NCBI RefSeq assembly: GCF_031624395.1
Contig: NZ_JAMQON010000001.1
Span: 1,178,001 to 1,242,000 of the forward strand
Origin: Halomicroarcula saliterrae
GTDB lineage: Archaea; Halobacteriota; Halobacteria; Halobacteriales; Haloarculaceae
Direction of reading: 5' to 3'
Length of the DNA stretch: 64,000 nucleotides
Shown here: piece by piece, positions 24,391-33,942 of the stretch
How positions within the stretch are numbered: the stretch's first letter is position 1
How the letters are laid out: every line of letters begins with the position of its first letter
The notes under the pieces: model-generated
Database searches by the model: none
Seen by the model: the letters and a program-made list of their open reading frames with translations, nothing else
Told to the model about the DNA's origin: nothing
Position numbers and translations under genes: made by a program

Positions 24391-25326
24391 CGGCCGGAGG
24401 TGGTCGCAGTCGCCGGCCGCGACGGTGACGCGCTCCTCGCCGGTGTCGACCACGAGCGACCCCGGATACTCGATGTCGACGGCCTCACCGGTGACCGTCC
24501 CCTGGGACGTGTCGATACGGACCGCCCGACCGAGCGTCGTCGAGTAGTCGCGCCACGAGTCGAGAACGGCGTCGGGGTCGCTCCCGACGGTGTCGAACGC
24601 CTCCAGGAGCCGCTGGGTGAACCGCCGACGGTCCACCGGTTCGCCGCGGACCGCCGACAGGCTGGTCGGGGCCGTTTCGGCCGGGATGTCGTCGGGGTCG
24701 ACGTTCGCGTTGACGCCGATACCGACGACGACCCAGGACACCCGGTCGGCCTCGCCCTCCATCTCGGTGAGGATGCCGACGAGCTTTCGCTCCTCGCCGT
24801 CGACCTCGACGAGCACGTCGTTTGGCCACTTGATGACCGCCTCGACGCCCGCCTCGCGGGCGGCCCGCGTCGCAGCGACGGCGGCCGCGAGCGTGAACAC
24901 CGGCGTCCCAGCCATCGGCACGTCGGGCCGGAACAGGACCGAGAGCCAGATACCGCCACTGGGGGAGTGCCACTCGCGGTCCAGCCGTCCGCGCCCGCCC
25001 GTCTGCTCGTCGGCGAGGACGACCACGTCCGTCGTCCCCTCGCCCGCGAGGTCACGGGCCCGCGCGTTGGTGCTCGGAATCGCGTCGTGGTACTCGACGT
25101 CGAAGGGCGCGTCGAGGCCGTACTCTACCGCCGGGCCGCCGAAGTCGGGAACGCCGGAGAGCGTGTACCCGTCGTCGTCGCTCGCGATGGTGAACCCGGC
25201 CTCACGGAGGGCTTCGACGTGTTTCCAGACGGCGGCCCGGGAGACGTCGAGAGCCGAGGCGAGGTCGGGCCCGGAGACAGGCCCGTCGGCGATCGCAGCC
25301 AGCACCCGCTCGCGTGTCTCGTGCAT
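24385..25326 (-). CDS. birA: Biotin-[acyl-CoA carboxylase] ligase BirA with HTH domain
   Basis: 313 aa. Residues 1-60 form a winged-helix domain (LASALDVSRAAVWKHVEALREAG), so the protein can also repress transcription. Residues 80-255 are the biotin protein ligase core, with ADEQTGGRGRLDREWHSP, IWLSVLFRP and KWPNDVLVE. A C-terminal SH3-like domain follows (AVDIEYPGSLVVDTGEERVTV). Its likely substrate is the biotin domain of PccA, encoded 1.5 kb away on the same strand. Confidence 0.95.
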   Translation of the reverse strand: MHETRERVLAAIADGPVSGPDLASALDVSRAAVWKHVEALREAGFTIASDDDGYTLSGVPDFGGPAVEYGLDAPFDVEYHDAIPSTNARARDLAGEGTTDVVVLADEQTGGRGRLDREWHSPSGGIWLSVLFRPDVPMAGTPVFTLAAAVAATRAAREAGVEAVIKWPNDVLVEVDGEERKLVGILTEMEGEADRVSWVVVGIGVNANVDPDDIPAETAPTSLSAVRGEPVDRRRFTQRLLEAFDTVGSDPDAVLDSWRDYSTTLGRAVRIDTSQGTVTGEAVDIEYPGSLVVDTGEERVTVAAGDCDHLRPL

Positions 25327-25363
25327 AGGACCCGGTTCGCCCGGGAACGTAAAAAAGCGCCCG

Positions 25364-25999
25364 TCAGTGTTCGACCCGTCGGACGAGCGACTCGGTGGTG
25401 CCGTCGGTCGTCCCCAGTTCGGCGCCGTTCAGCCCCCGGACGCCGATTGCGACGACGTAGTCGCCCTCGTGTTCGACTTTCGCGACGCTGACCACCACGT
25501 CGTCGGTCTCGCCATCGTCTCGGACGGTCGCGTTGAAGACCCGTACGTCGGCCTCTTTCCCGACCATCGTCATCTGCCGGGTCTCCCGTTCCTCGACGTT
25601 ACTCAGATTACCGAACTGGTCGAACTGGTCCGAGAACTCCGTCAAGAGGTCCCGCTGTGACCAGTCGGCGACCGGGTTCAGCTCCTGACCGGCCAGCCGG
25701 ACCTGCGGCGAACTGACGACGACGAACGCCGCCCCGGGCGTGCCGTCGGCGCTCCGGTTGAGGTAGGCCGTCTCCCAGTTCGAGACGGTCACCTCCCGCT
25801 CTTGCTCGGCGGCCTCGGCGGACCGAGAGACGTTCTGCCACTCGCTGGTGTTGTGCGTGAATCCGACCTCCGCTGCGTCCGTGACGTTCGCTTCCGCCGC
25901 GACGAAAGCGGTCTCCTCTTCCAACAGCAGTTGCGTACAGCCGGCCACCGTCAACAGCACCCCGACCGCGACGACGGCACCGACCCGTCTGAGTCTCAT
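25364..25999 (-). CDS. DUF6517 lipoprotein, copy 1
   Basis: 211 aa. A lipoprotein signal with lipobox VAGC at residues 18-21 shows it is exported and lipid-anchored. The mature part follows the same layout as the next gene: TAFVAAEANV, ASRSAEAAEQEREVTVSNW-like and KVEHEGDYVVAIGV near the end. Function unknown. About 140 bases separate it from the paralogue, so the tandem pair may have separate promoters. Confidence 0.8.
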   Translation of the reverse strand: MRLRRVGAVVAVGVLLTVAGCTQLLLEEETAFVAAEANVTDAAEVGFTHNTSEWQNVSRSAEAAEQEREVTVSNWETAYLNRSADGTPGAAFVVVSSPQVRLAGQELNPVADWSQRDLLTEFSDQFDQFGNLSNVEERETRQMTMVGKEADVRVFNATVRDDGETDDVVVSVAKVEHEGDYVVAIGVRGLNGAELGTTDGTTESLVRRVEH

Positions 26000-26137
26000 T
26001 GCGGGGAGTAGGAGAGACGTTTATTATAGGGTTTGTGACCTGTTACGTACCATATCTAACCCGGATTCCAACGGGCGTGATGGCCGCGAAAATACCGAAA
26101 AACGCGTGTGTCGGTCGAGCCGCGTGGTTCGCTGCGG

Positions 26138-26770
26138 TCAGTGTTCCACGCGAGTGAACAGGTCGCCGACGGCCGCGGCGCTGGCCGCGTCCTCACTGTC
26201 GTAGACACCGAACGCGAGCACGTAGTCGCCCTCGTGTTCGACCGTCGTGACGCGGATGGCGACCTGGCGCGTCTCGTTGTCGCCCTCGTCGACAGTGGCG
26301 TTGAACCGGGTCACCGGCGTGTCGGTACCGAGCATCGTCTCGTTCTCGCTGCCCGCCTCCGTGAGGTTCTCGATTTCACCGTACTCGTTCAGTTCGCCGC
26401 TGAACTGCCGGATTATCTTCTCGTCGCTCCACTCACCGACCGGGTTCCGGGGCTCCCCCGCGACGGTGACCGTCGGGGTGCTGACGACGGCGAAGGCGGC
26501 ACGGGGCGTGCCGTCGGACACGCTCTCGTTGAAGTAGACGTTGGCGATGCTCGACACCGTCACTTCTCGTTCCTGTCCGGCTGCTTCGTAGGTCCGCGTC
26601 TCGTTTATCCACGTGGTCTTGTTCTGCTCGAAGCCCGCCGACTCGTGGTCGGCGACCGTGGCCTCACTCGCCACGAAGGTCGCTCCAGTACCGAACAAGG
26701 CGCCCAGACAACCGGACAGCAAAACCACGAGCCCGACCGCCAGAACGGCGCTAACACGGTTTTTACGCAT
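26138..26770 (-). CDS. DUF6517 lipoprotein, copy 2
   Basis: 210 aa from the ATG at 26770; the upstream open codons overlap pccA control sequence. Lipobox LSGC at residues 18-21. It aligns along its length with the preceding paralogue: ATFVASEATVAD, YEAAGQEREVTVSSIANVYFN, DGTPRAAFAVVSTP and TTVEHEGDYVLAFGVYDSED. The pair is an obvious tandem duplication that has diverged considerably. No enzymatic motif is seen. Confidence 0.8.
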   Translation of the reverse strand: MRKNRVSAVLAVGLVVLLSGCLGALFGTGATFVASEATVADHESAGFEQNKTTWINETRTYEAAGQEREVTVSSIANVYFNESVSDGTPRAAFAVVSTPTVTVAGEPRNPVGEWSDEKIIRQFSGELNEYGEIENLTEAGSENETMLGTDTPVTRFNATVDEGDNETRQVAIRVTTVEHEGDYVLAFGVYDSEDAASAAAVGDLFTRVEH

Positions 26771-26825
26771 GATATTACATGAATATACCGAGGTATAGTG
26801 TTTCCGGCCGAAACTGGAAATAACC

Positions 26826-28679
26826 TCAGTCGGACCCGATAACAAAGAGCAGATCGCCCATGTCGACCGAGTCGCCCTCACCGATAGCGACGTCGTTGAC
26901 CACGCCGCCCCGCTCGGCGACGATGTCGTTTTCCATCTTCATCGCCTCCAGCACGCACAGCACGTCGCCGGCCTCGATCTCGTCGCCCTCGTCGACGGTC
27001 ACCTCCAGGATAGTGCCCTGCATCTCCGCGGTGACCTCCTGCCCCTCGGCGCTGGAACCCCCGCCGCTGCCGCCGCCGGACCCGCCACCACCGGCCTGGG
27101 GTCGCTGCGGACCGGTCCCGCCGCTGGTGTCTACGTCACCGACATCGATGGGCGGGGCACCGTGCTCTTCGAGGTCGACGTCGAAGCGCTTCCCGTTTAC
27201 CTCGACTGTGAACTCCCGCTCGACGACCTCAGCTTCGCCCTCCTCGCTGGGTTCGGTCTCCGTGCCCCACTTCTCCTGTGCGGCCTCGATGCGCTCCTGT
27301 TCCAGCGTCTCGTCCAGATATTTCGTCGTATGCGTGGAGTTGACGAACTGCTCGTCGGTGAGCATCAGCCGGTGGAACGGGATGACCGTCGGGAACCCCT
27401 CGACCTCGAACTCGGCCAGCGCGCGCTTCCCGCGGGCGATGACCTCGTCCCGGTCGTTGCCGGAGACGATGAGCTTCGCGATCATCGAGTCGTAGTCGGT
27501 GACGAGCTCGTCGCCCTGTCGGAGCGCGTCGTCCATCCGGACACCGGGACCGCCCGGCGGGTCGTACACGTCCAGTTCGCCACTCTGTGCCGGCGCGAAG
27601 TCCTTCGCGGCGTTCTCGGCGTTGATACGGAACTCCATCGCGTGGCCTTCGATTTCGACGTCGTCTTGCTCGAACGAGAGGTTCTCGTCCTGTGCGACCC
27701 GAATCTGCCACTTGACGATGTCGATACCCGTGATCTGCTCGGTGACGCAGTGCTCGACCTGGATGCGTGTGTTCACTTCGAGGAAGTAGAAGTTCGCGTC
27801 GGGCCCGAGCACCTCGTCGGGCCCGCGCTCGGGGTCCTCCTCGACGAGGAACTCGACGGTGCCGGCGTTGTAGTAGTCGGCCGCTCGCACCCCGCGACGG
27901 GCGGCCTCGCCGATTTTCTCGCGGAGTTCGTCCGACAGCGCCGCCGACGGCCCCTCTTCGATGACCTTCTGGTGGCGTCGTTGCAGCGAGCAGTCACGCT
28001 CGCCCAGATGACGGACGTTGCCGTCGTGGTCCGCGATAATCTGGACCTCGATGTGGCGCGGGTTCTCCAGATAGCGTTCGAGATAGACGGAGTCGTTCGA
28101 GAAGTATGCCTCGCCCTCTCGTTTGGCCGATTCCAGCTGTTCCTCGGCCTCCTCCGGGCTGTGGACGATTTTCATCCCGCGGCCGCCGCCGCCGCCCTCG
28201 GCTTTGATGGCGACGGGGAACCCGTTCGACTCCCCGAACTCGACGACGGCCTCGGCTTCCTCGACCGGGTCGGTGGTCCCGGGGACGATGGGCACGTTGG
28301 CGTCCTGCATGATGTTGCGGGCTTTCGTCTTCTCGCCCAGCTTCTCCATGGCGTCGCCGGCGGGGCCGATCCAGGTGAGTCCGTCGGCGTCCTCGACCTT
28401 GCGGGCGAAGTCGGCGTTCTCGGCGAGGAAGCCGTAGCCGGGGTGGATAGCGTCGGCGTCGGCCTGCTGGGCAGTCGCGATTATCCCGTCCTGGTCGAGA
28501 TACGAGTCGGCCGCTCGGGCCGGCCCGACGTTGTACGCCTCGTCCGCGTACCGCACGTGACCGGAGTGTTTGTCCGCCTCAGAGTAGACCGCGACTGTCC
28601 CGATGCCCAACTCGTCGCACGCGCGCATGACGCGAACCGCGATCTCACCGCGGTTGGCAACGAGCACCTTATCAAACAT
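26826..28679 (-). CDS. pccA: Acetyl/propionyl-CoA carboxylase alpha subunit (biotin carboxylase plus biotin carrier)
   Basis: 617 aa. Biotin carboxylase residues 1-450 ([38 protein letters not shown] loop, [43 protein letters not shown]). A Gly/Ser linker ([14 protein letters not shown] near residue 530) leads to the biotinyl domain, with the carrier Lys in EAMKM at about residue 581. It makes carboxybiotin for PccB. In haloarchaea this enzyme works on propionyl-CoA and acetyl-CoA. The separately encoded small subunit PccX reported in Haloferax is not found between pccA and pccB here. Confidence 0.95.
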   Translation of the reverse strand: MFDKVLVANRGEIAVRVMRACDELGIGTVAVYSEADKHSGHVRYADEAYNVGPARAADSYLDQDGIIATAQQADADAIHPGYGFLAENADFARKVEDADGLTWIGPAGDAMEKLGEKTKARNIMQDANVPIVPGTTDPVEEAEAVVEFGESNGFPVAIKAEGGGGGRGMKIVHSPEEAEEQLESAKREGEAYFSNDSVYLERYLENPRHIEVQIIADHDGNVRHLGERDCSLQRRHQKVIEEGPSAALSDELREKIGEAARRGVRAADYYNAGTVEFLVEEDPERGPDEVLGPDANFYFLEVNTRIQVEHCVTEQITGIDIVKWQIRVAQDENLSFEQDDVEIEGHAMEFRINAENAAKDFAPAQSGELDVYDPPGGPGVRMDDALRQGDELVTDYDSMIAKLIVSGNDRDEVIARGKRALAEFEVEGFPTVIPFHRLMLTDEQFVNSTHTTKYLDETLEQERIEAAQEKWGTETEPSEEGEAEVVEREFTVEVNGKRFDVDLEEHGAPPIDVGDVDTSGGTGPQRPQAGGGGSGGGSGGGSSAEGQEVTAEMQGTILEVTVDEGDEIEAGDVLCVLEAMKMENDIVAERGGVVNDVAIGEGDSVDMGDLLFVIGSD

Positions 28680-28762
28680 ACTCGGTCATACCGAGACTCA
28701 CCTCATAAAACTAGGCGGAACCACGCCCCTCGAAGGCAGTTCTCGGCGGGAACGAGCCGCCG

Positions 28763-30313
28763 CTACAGCGGGATGTTGCCGTGTTTCCGGTCGGGCTGGT
28801 CTTTCCGTTTACCCCGCAGCAACTCGAGGTCCGAGATGAGCCGCGGACGGGTGTCCTGTGGCTCCAGCACGTCGTCGACGAACCCGCGCTCGGCGGCGGT
28901 GTAGGGGTTGGCGAAGGCGTCGCGGTACTCGTCGATGAGCTGCTGGCGACGCTGTTCGACGTCCTCGGCCTCGACCAGTTCGTCGCTGTAGAGGACGTTC
29001 ACCGCGCCCTGGGGCCCCATCACCGCTATCTCGGCCATCGGCCAGGCGTAGTTGACGTCCGCGCCGATATGTTTCGAGGCCATCACGTCGTAGGCGCCGC
29101 CGTAGGCCTTGCGCGTGATGACCGTCAGCAGCGGCACCGTCGCCTCGCTGTAGGCGTACAGCAGCTTCGCGCCGTGCGTGATGATGCCGTTGCGTTCCTG
29201 GTCCTTGCCGGGCATGAACCCGGGCACGTCGACGAAGGTGACGATGGGGATGTTGAACGCGTCACAGAAGCGGACGAAGCGTGCGCCCTTGCGGGAGGCG
29301 TCGATGTCCAGCGTGCCGGCGTTGACTCTGGGTTGGTTGCCGACGACGCCGACCGAGTGACCGTCCAGCCGCGCGAAGCCGGTAACGATGTTGCGGGCGA
29401 ACCCTTCGGCCACCTCGAAAAACGAGTCCTCGTCGAGGACGCTGCCGATAACCTCGGTCATGTCGTACGGCTTCTGCGGGGCGTCGGGCACCGTGTCGAC
29501 GAGCCCCTCGTCGCGGCGCTCGGGGTCGTCCCAGGGCTCCACCCGGGGCGGGTCGGCGACGTTGTTCGGCGGGAGGTACGAGAGCAGGTAGCGGATGTCG
29601 TCCAGCGCGTCTTTCTCGTCTGCGGTGGTGAAGTGAGCGACGCCGGATTCTGTGGCGTGGGTGTTCGCCCCGCCCAGTTCGTCGAAGCCGACCTCCTCGC
29701 CGGTGACCGTCTCGATGACGTCCGGCCCGGTGATGAACATGTGGCTGGTCTCCTCAACCATGTAGACGAAGTCCGTGATAGCCGGCGAGTACACCGCGCC
29801 GCCGGCACACGGTCCCATGATGGCCGATATCTGCGGGACGACGCCGCTGGCCTGTTGGTTCCGGTGGAAGATGTCGGCGTAGCCCGCCAGCGAGTCGATA
29901 CCCTCTTGGATGCGCGCGCCGGCCGAGTCGTTGAGGCCGATGATGGGCGACCCGTTCTCGATGGCCTTGTCCATCACCTTGCAGACTTTCTCGGCGAACG
30001 CCTCCCCGAGAGACCCGCCGAAGACGGTGAAATCGTGGGCGAAGACGTAGACCCGCTCGCCGTTGACTTTGCCGTAGCCGACGACGACGCCGTCGCCGGG
30101 GACGTGTTTCTCCTCCATGTCGAAGTTGGTCGAGCGGTGCTCTCGCAGCGCGTCGATTTCCACGAAACTGCCGTCGTCGAGGAAGTAGTCGATGCGCTCA
30201 CGGGCGGTGAGTTTCCCCTTCTCGTGTTGGGCCTCGACGCGCTCCTCGCCGCCGCCGCGCTCTGCGGCCGCCTTGCGCTCGCGGAGGTCCTCGACGCGGT
30301 CCTCGTGGCTCAT
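28763..30313 (-). CDS. pccB: Acyl-CoA carboxylase carboxyltransferase (beta) subunit
   Basis: 516 aa. Carboxyltransferase motifs are [96 protein letters not shown] and [20 protein letters not shown]. It transfers CO2 from the biotin of PccA to propionyl-CoA or acetyl-CoA. It lies upstream of pccA with an 83-base gap, and they are probably one operon. Confidence 0.95.
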   Translation of the reverse strand: MSHEDRVEDLRERKAAAERGGGEERVEAQHEKGKLTARERIDYFLDDGSFVEIDALREHRSTNFDMEEKHVPGDGVVVGYGKVNGERVYVFAHDFTVFGGSLGEAFAEKVCKVMDKAIENGSPIIGLNDSAGARIQEGIDSLAGYADIFHRNQQASGVVPQISAIMGPCAGGAVYSPAITDFVYMVEETSHMFITGPDVIETVTGEEVGFDELGGANTHATESGVAHFTTADEKDALDDIRYLLSYLPPNNVADPPRVEPWDDPERRDEGLVDTVPDAPQKPYDMTEVIGSVLDEDSFFEVAEGFARNIVTGFARLDGHSVGVVGNQPRVNAGTLDIDASRKGARFVRFCDAFNIPIVTFVDVPGFMPGKDQERNGIITHGAKLLYAYSEATVPLLTVITRKAYGGAYDVMASKHIGADVNYAWPMAEIAVMGPQGAVNVLYSDELVEAEDVEQRRQQLIDEYRDAFANPYTAAERGFVDDVLEPQDTRPRLISDLELLRGKRKDQPDRKHGNIPL

Positions 30314-30419
30314 CTGGTGTCACCGGTCCGGGACCAGAACATACCGGTGCGTGGGGGCCGGGTGAGAAAAGCGTTGCCCGGAGAGGGGGTCGCCGTGCAG
30401 GCCACGCTGGCGGCTCGAA

Positions 30420-30428
30420 CTTTTATAT
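30420..30428 (+). promoter_or_regulatory. TATA box of the lipoprotein gene at 30455
   Basis: CTTTTATAT is centred about 31 bases before the GTG start at 30455. It indicates a leaderless transcript beginning with or near a GTG codon, and it decides that start. Confidence 0.6.
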
Positions 30429-30454
30429 CCCAGTAGATAGAGAGTGAACCAATC

Positions 30455-31228
30455 GTGCAACCGCCGTTCACTCACCGTTCACTCGTCGTCCTGCTCGCGC
30501 TGCTCGCCCTCGGCGCCGGCTGTCAGGCCCCGCCGTCCGGTCCGACGACCGAGACCGAGCCGGGCACGCCCGCGAACGGGGCGTCAGTACCCCAGTCGTT
30601 CCTCGACAGCCACGAACCGACGGTTCGGGTTGCGGGCAGCGCGACCGTCAATCGCACCACCCTCATCACACGGCCCGTTGCGAACGGAACCGAGTCGGAA
30701 ACGCTGACCCAGACCACGCTGCTGCGGGTAGCGTTCGAGCGCGGGCGGGCCTTCGAGCGCCTCGACCCCCTGGGCGGTGACGGCATCGTCCGCTACCGAA
30801 CCGAGAACGGAACGACGTACGAGCGGTACGCTGGCGGCGAGCTGTACTACGGCCCGCAGCGAAGTCAGCCGATAAACGAGAGCGAGGCGCTCACCCCGAT
30901 GCTGGTGGCCGACTCGGCGCTCGAACGGCGCGGACCCGGAACGGTCGACGGTGTCAGCGGAACGGTGTACGTCGTCACGTCCTTTTCGGCCCTCGGCGAA
31001 GGCGTCTACGACAGCGTCGACCCGGAAACGGTGACCGCGTTCAACGCGACCTACGTCGTCGACGAGCGCGGCTACGTGGCCTACCAGCGGCTGCGCTTCA
31101 CCGTCGAGCGCGAGAGCGGGACCCTGACGGTCACCGAGTCGGTCCGGACGAGCGAGGTCGGGTCCACGTCGGTCGAGCCGCCGGCGTGGCTCGACGAGGC
31201 GAGAGCCCAGGCGGCGGCACGCGAGTAG
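30455..31228 (+). CDS. Haloarchaeal lipoprotein of unknown function
   Basis: 257 aa, starting at a GTG. A signal peptide is followed by lipobox GAGC (residues 20-23), then a Thr/Pro-rich linker (PSGPTTETEPGTPANG). The mature part is beta-rich with repeated ENGTTYERYAGGELYYG- and VTAFNATYVVDERGYVAYQRL-like strands, resembling LolA/outer-layer lipoprotein carriers of the haloarchaeal DUF7537 kind. Not assigned beyond that. Confidence 0.75.
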   Translation: MQPPFTHRSLVVLLALLALGAGCQAPPSGPTTETEPGTPANGASVPQSFLDSHEPTVRVAGSATVNRTTLITRPVANGTESETLTQTTLLRVAFERGRAFERLDPLGGDGIVRYRTENGTTYERYAGGELYYGPQRSQPINESEALTPMLVADSALERRGPGTVDGVSGTVYVVTSFSALGEGVYDSVDPETVTAFNATYVVDERGYVAYQRLRFTVERESGTLTVTESVRTSEVGSTSVEPPAWLDEARAQAAARE

Positions 31229-31316
31229 GCTGCCCCATCGTCCCCACCCCCGGTCTTACCGACGAGTCGTTGCACAAACCGTCGAAGTTTTGAGCGCCTC
31301 GCTCCTCACACCGTCC

Positions 31317-31940
31317 GTGAAGAACATCACGGCAACGCTGCACAACCCGTTTGGCTTCGAGCCGCCGTGTGAGCCGTTCGTTCCGGGGTACGGCGACGCG
31401 AACGCGGACTTCCACGTCATCGGCGACAACCCACGGGTCCACGGCGGCAGCGAGTCGGGCATCCCGTTTACCGGGACCCCGGCCGCCGAGCGACTCCAGC
31501 GAGCGCTCGTGGCGGGCGGCCTCCTCTCCGAGTCCGGCACGCCGCCGACTGTCGAGAAGACGTACCTCTCGTATCTGTTCCTCTGTGGGGACCGCGACCC
31601 GACCGAGGACGACTACGCCGACCACGAGCCCCTCTTCGATACGGAGGTACGGGCGATCACCTCCCACGTCCTCCTTCCGGTCGGCGAACGGGCGACCAGA
31701 CACGTCTTCGCGAACATGACCGCCGAGCGCGCCGACGACGTGGAGATGGAGACGCTCCACGCGACGGAGGTCCGTGGCAGCGGCTGGCTCGTCTACCCCA
31801 TCAAGGAACCCGCCGAGTGGACCGACGACGACGAGGAGGCGCTGGTGGCCGCCCTGACGGCGTTACTGGCGACGGACTACCGCCAGGAGGCGGAGCTCGG
31901 TCGGTTCCTCCCCGGCGACGACGTCTGGCGGGTTCGGTGA
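31317..31940 (+). CDS. Uracil-DNA glycosylase superfamily protein
   Basis: 207 aa from the GTG at 31317 (KNITATLHNPFGFEPP). The core motif FHVIGDNPRVHGGSESGIPFTG near residue 35-55 is the haloarchaeal variant of the UDG motif 1 (GxNPG...SG.PF), and VLLPVGERATRHVF near residue 120 corresponds to the later Leu/Gly loop. It lacks the four cysteines of the Fe-S family 4 enzymes, having only scattered Cys (PPCEPF, FLCGD). A DNA repair role is inferred from the fold. Confidence 0.8.
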   Translation: MKNITATLHNPFGFEPPCEPFVPGYGDANADFHVIGDNPRVHGGSESGIPFTGTPAAERLQRALVAGGLLSESGTPPTVEKTYLSYLFLCGDRDPTEDDYADHEPLFDTEVRAITSHVLLPVGERATRHVFANMTAERADDVEMETLHATEVRGSGWLVYPIKEPAEWTDDDEEALVAALTALLATDYRQEAELGRFLPGDDVWRVR

Positions 31941-32729
31941 CTACTCGCCGAGCGAGTCGAGCGTCAGCGGCTCGGACCGCCCGCGGTAGTGTTCGTACCG
32001 CCGTTCGGCCCACTCCATGACCGCGGGGTTCGCGGTGTCGACCGAGGCCTGTACCACCCCGCGGTCGTCCCGCACCAGGAGGTTCACGACGTCGTCGGCG
32101 ATAGTGACGGCCAGCGGTATCTCGCCGTCGTACACCCTGATACCCGCCGATTCGGCGGCGACGACGGTCCGGAGCCGCTCCCTGAGCCCGTCGTCCGCGG
32201 TCAGCGAGTCGACCGCCCCGCGCGTGAGCACCGCCTCGAACGCCTGCTCGCCGAGTCGGTCCGCGACGACGGAGAGACTCTGGTCGTTGAGCGCGTGGGA
32301 GAACGCCGTCACGGAGTCGGCTTCCCGCAGGAGCGCCAGCAGCCGCTGGAGCGGCGCGTTGGGTCGTGTCTCCGTCGGCGTGACGATGTTCGCGTCGGCG
32401 AGCGAGCGGAAGTCGAACTCCATCGCCTCTGTCGGGAGGTAGGTGACGACGCTGCGAAGCTCGCGTTCTGCGGCCATCACGTCGAGCAGGTCCCGGAACC
32501 CCTCGGCGACCAGCCGGCCCGTCGCCGTCGCGGCGTAGCCGCCCGCGGTTCGGGTCACCCAGTCGCGCTCCTCGAAGTCACCGAGTATCCGGCCGAGCGT
32601 GGCCTGAGAGGCGCCGGTCGCTTCGGCCAGTTCGGACCGACTGTGGCCCCCTTCGGCGAGGCGTTCCAGAACCGTGACCCGGTTCGGCGAGAGCGCGAGG
32701 AACTCGATTTCCGCCAGCGTCTCCTCCAT
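31941..32729 (-). CDS. FilR1-type winged-helix transcriptional regulator (DUF1724)
   Basis: 262 aa from the ATG at 32729. Residues 1-75 form a winged-helix domain (EIEFLALSPNRVTVLERLAEGGHSR, then ELAEATGASQATLGRILGDF). Residues 90-250 match the FilR1 middle-domain type (RSVVTYLPTEAMEFDF, VVQASVDTANPAVMEWAERRYEHYRG). The domain is thought to bind a ligand. The first stop base abuts the UDG stop (convergent). It is divergent from the DMT transporter gene, which it might control. Confidence 0.82.
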   Translation of the reverse strand: MEETLAEIEFLALSPNRVTVLERLAEGGHSRSELAEATGASQATLGRILGDFEERDWVTRTAGGYAATATGRLVAEGFRDLLDVMAAERELRSVVTYLPTEAMEFDFRSLADANIVTPTETRPNAPLQRLLALLREADSVTAFSHALNDQSLSVVADRLGEQAFEAVLTRGAVDSLTADDGLRERLRTVVAAESAGIRVYDGEIPLAVTIADDVVNLLVRDDRGVVQASVDTANPAVMEWAERRYEHYRGRSEPLTLDSLGE

Positions 32730-32878
32730 ACCGGCCGCTGGCCCGCCGAACACAAACAGCTTTCGTGTCGTGAAAGGTTTGCACACCGTGAAATCCAGCG
32801 GTAGCCAGTGAGTTCTCGGCCGACGTGTAAGAATTTCTGAACGGGTCTATAGGTATCCGCCTACTACCCGAGTGTACG

Positions 32879-32953
32879 ATGGAACAGTCGCCCACTTCCG
32901 GTTTCCTCCACTTCTGTCGCGGCCTCGCGGCGCTGCCCGGGGAGGTAGTATAG
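32879..32953 (+). other. Possible 24-codon leader ORF upstream of the DMT transporter
   Basis: An ATG at 32879, about 31 bases after a TATA-like TCTATAGG (about 32845-32852), opens a 24-codon frame ending TAG at 32951-32953. Inside its last codons is a strong Shine-Dalgarno sequence, GGAGGT (32941-32946), nine bases before the TTG start of the transporter. Alternatively an in-frame GTG at 32872 would simply lengthen the transporter by 28 residues. Confidence 0.35.
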
Positions 32954-32955
32954 TA

Positions 32956-33897
32956 TTGGTATCACGTAAGCCCCTCCTGCTCGGTCTGGTCGTGAGTGTC
33001 CTCTTTGGCGGGACCTTCGTGGCGACGAAGGCCGGCCTGGCCCACTTCCCGCCGTTGCTGTTCGTTGCGCTGCGGTACGACGTCGCAGCGGTGGTGCTGG
33101 GGGCCTACGTACTGGTGACGCGCAGCGGGTCGGAACTCGTCCCGCGGACCCGCGGCGACGTGGCCGGCATCCTCGCGACCGGGCTCGTCGCGCTCGGCCT
33201 GACCAACGCCCTGCTGTTCGTCGGCCAGGCCGACGCCACCAGCGCCGTCGGTGCTATCCTCTTCAGCCTCAACCCCATCTTGACGCCGGTCTTCGCGGCC
33301 CTCCTGCTCGCCGACGAACGGCTGTCCACCCGGGGGGCGGTCGGTCTGGCCGTCGGACTCGTCGGCGTCGCGCTGGTCGTCGACCCCGACCCGGCGATGT
33401 TCGCGAGCGGCGGCCTCGGCAAGCTGCTCCTCTTTGGCGGCGCAGTCACCGGTGCGCTGGGGAGCGTCCTCGTGCGCCGGAGCGACGGGACGCTCGACAG
33501 CACCGTCCGCACCGCCTGGGGGCTGCCGGTCGGCGCGGCGCTCTCTCACGCCCTCAGCCTGGGCGCGGGCGAGTCAGTCGCGACGGTGCAGTGGGGTCTC
33601 CCGGCGTTGCTCGCGCTCGGCTACGTCGGTGTCTTCGCCGGGGCCATCGCCTACGTGGCCTACTTCGGCCTGCTCGACGCCGCCGGGGCGACGCAGGCGA
33701 ACTTGGTCTTCTACGTCGTCCCGGTAGTCTCGACGCTCGGTGGCTGGGCGCTGCTCGGCGAGACCGTCTCACCGCTCGCCGGCGTCGGCTTCCTCGTCGT
33801 GTTCGCCGGCTTCGCGATACTCGGGAGCGAGTCGTTCTCCAACCCGTTTTCGGGCGGTCCGGGCCGGAGACAGACGGGCCACGTCGACGCCGATTAG
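32956..33897 (+). CDS. EamA/DMT-family transporter
   Basis: 313 aa from the TTG at 32956, which is preceded by GGAGGT at ideal spacing. About ten transmembrane helices make up the two EamA repeats (LLLGLVVSVLFGGTFVATKAG in part, FVALRYDVAAVVLGAYVL, ILFSLNPILTPVFAALLLADE, then ANLVFYVVPVVSTLGGWALLGE). The second repeat ends with SPLAGVGFLVVFAGFAILGSE. It exports or imports small metabolites; the substrate is not predictable. Divergent from the FilR1-type regulator. Confidence 0.88.
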   Translation: MVSRKPLLLGLVVSVLFGGTFVATKAGLAHFPPLLFVALRYDVAAVVLGAYVLVTRSGSELVPRTRGDVAGILATGLVALGLTNALLFVGQADATSAVGAILFSLNPILTPVFAALLLADERLSTRGAVGLAVGLVGVALVVDPDPAMFASGGLGKLLLFGGAVTGALGSVLVRRSDGTLDSTVRTAWGLPVGAALSHALSLGAGESVATVQWGLPALLALGYVGVFAGAIAYVAYFGLLDAAGATQANLVFYVVPVVSTLGGWALLGETVSPLAGVGFLVVFAGFAILGSESFSNPFSGGPGRRQTGHVDAD

Positions 33898-33942
33898 TCA
33901 GCCGGGCGAACCTTCTTAGTATTGGCCAGTGAACATACTGCC

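Noticed and set aside
28781-30436. 551-codon plus-strand frame antisense to pccB
   Set aside because: Shadow of the carboxyltransferase gene; Val/Asp/Leu-biased translation typical of such shadows.
31941-33897. FilR1-type regulator and DMT transporter as a defence or drug-efflux system
   Set aside because: Divergent layout is common; nothing beyond adjacency supports a defence role.
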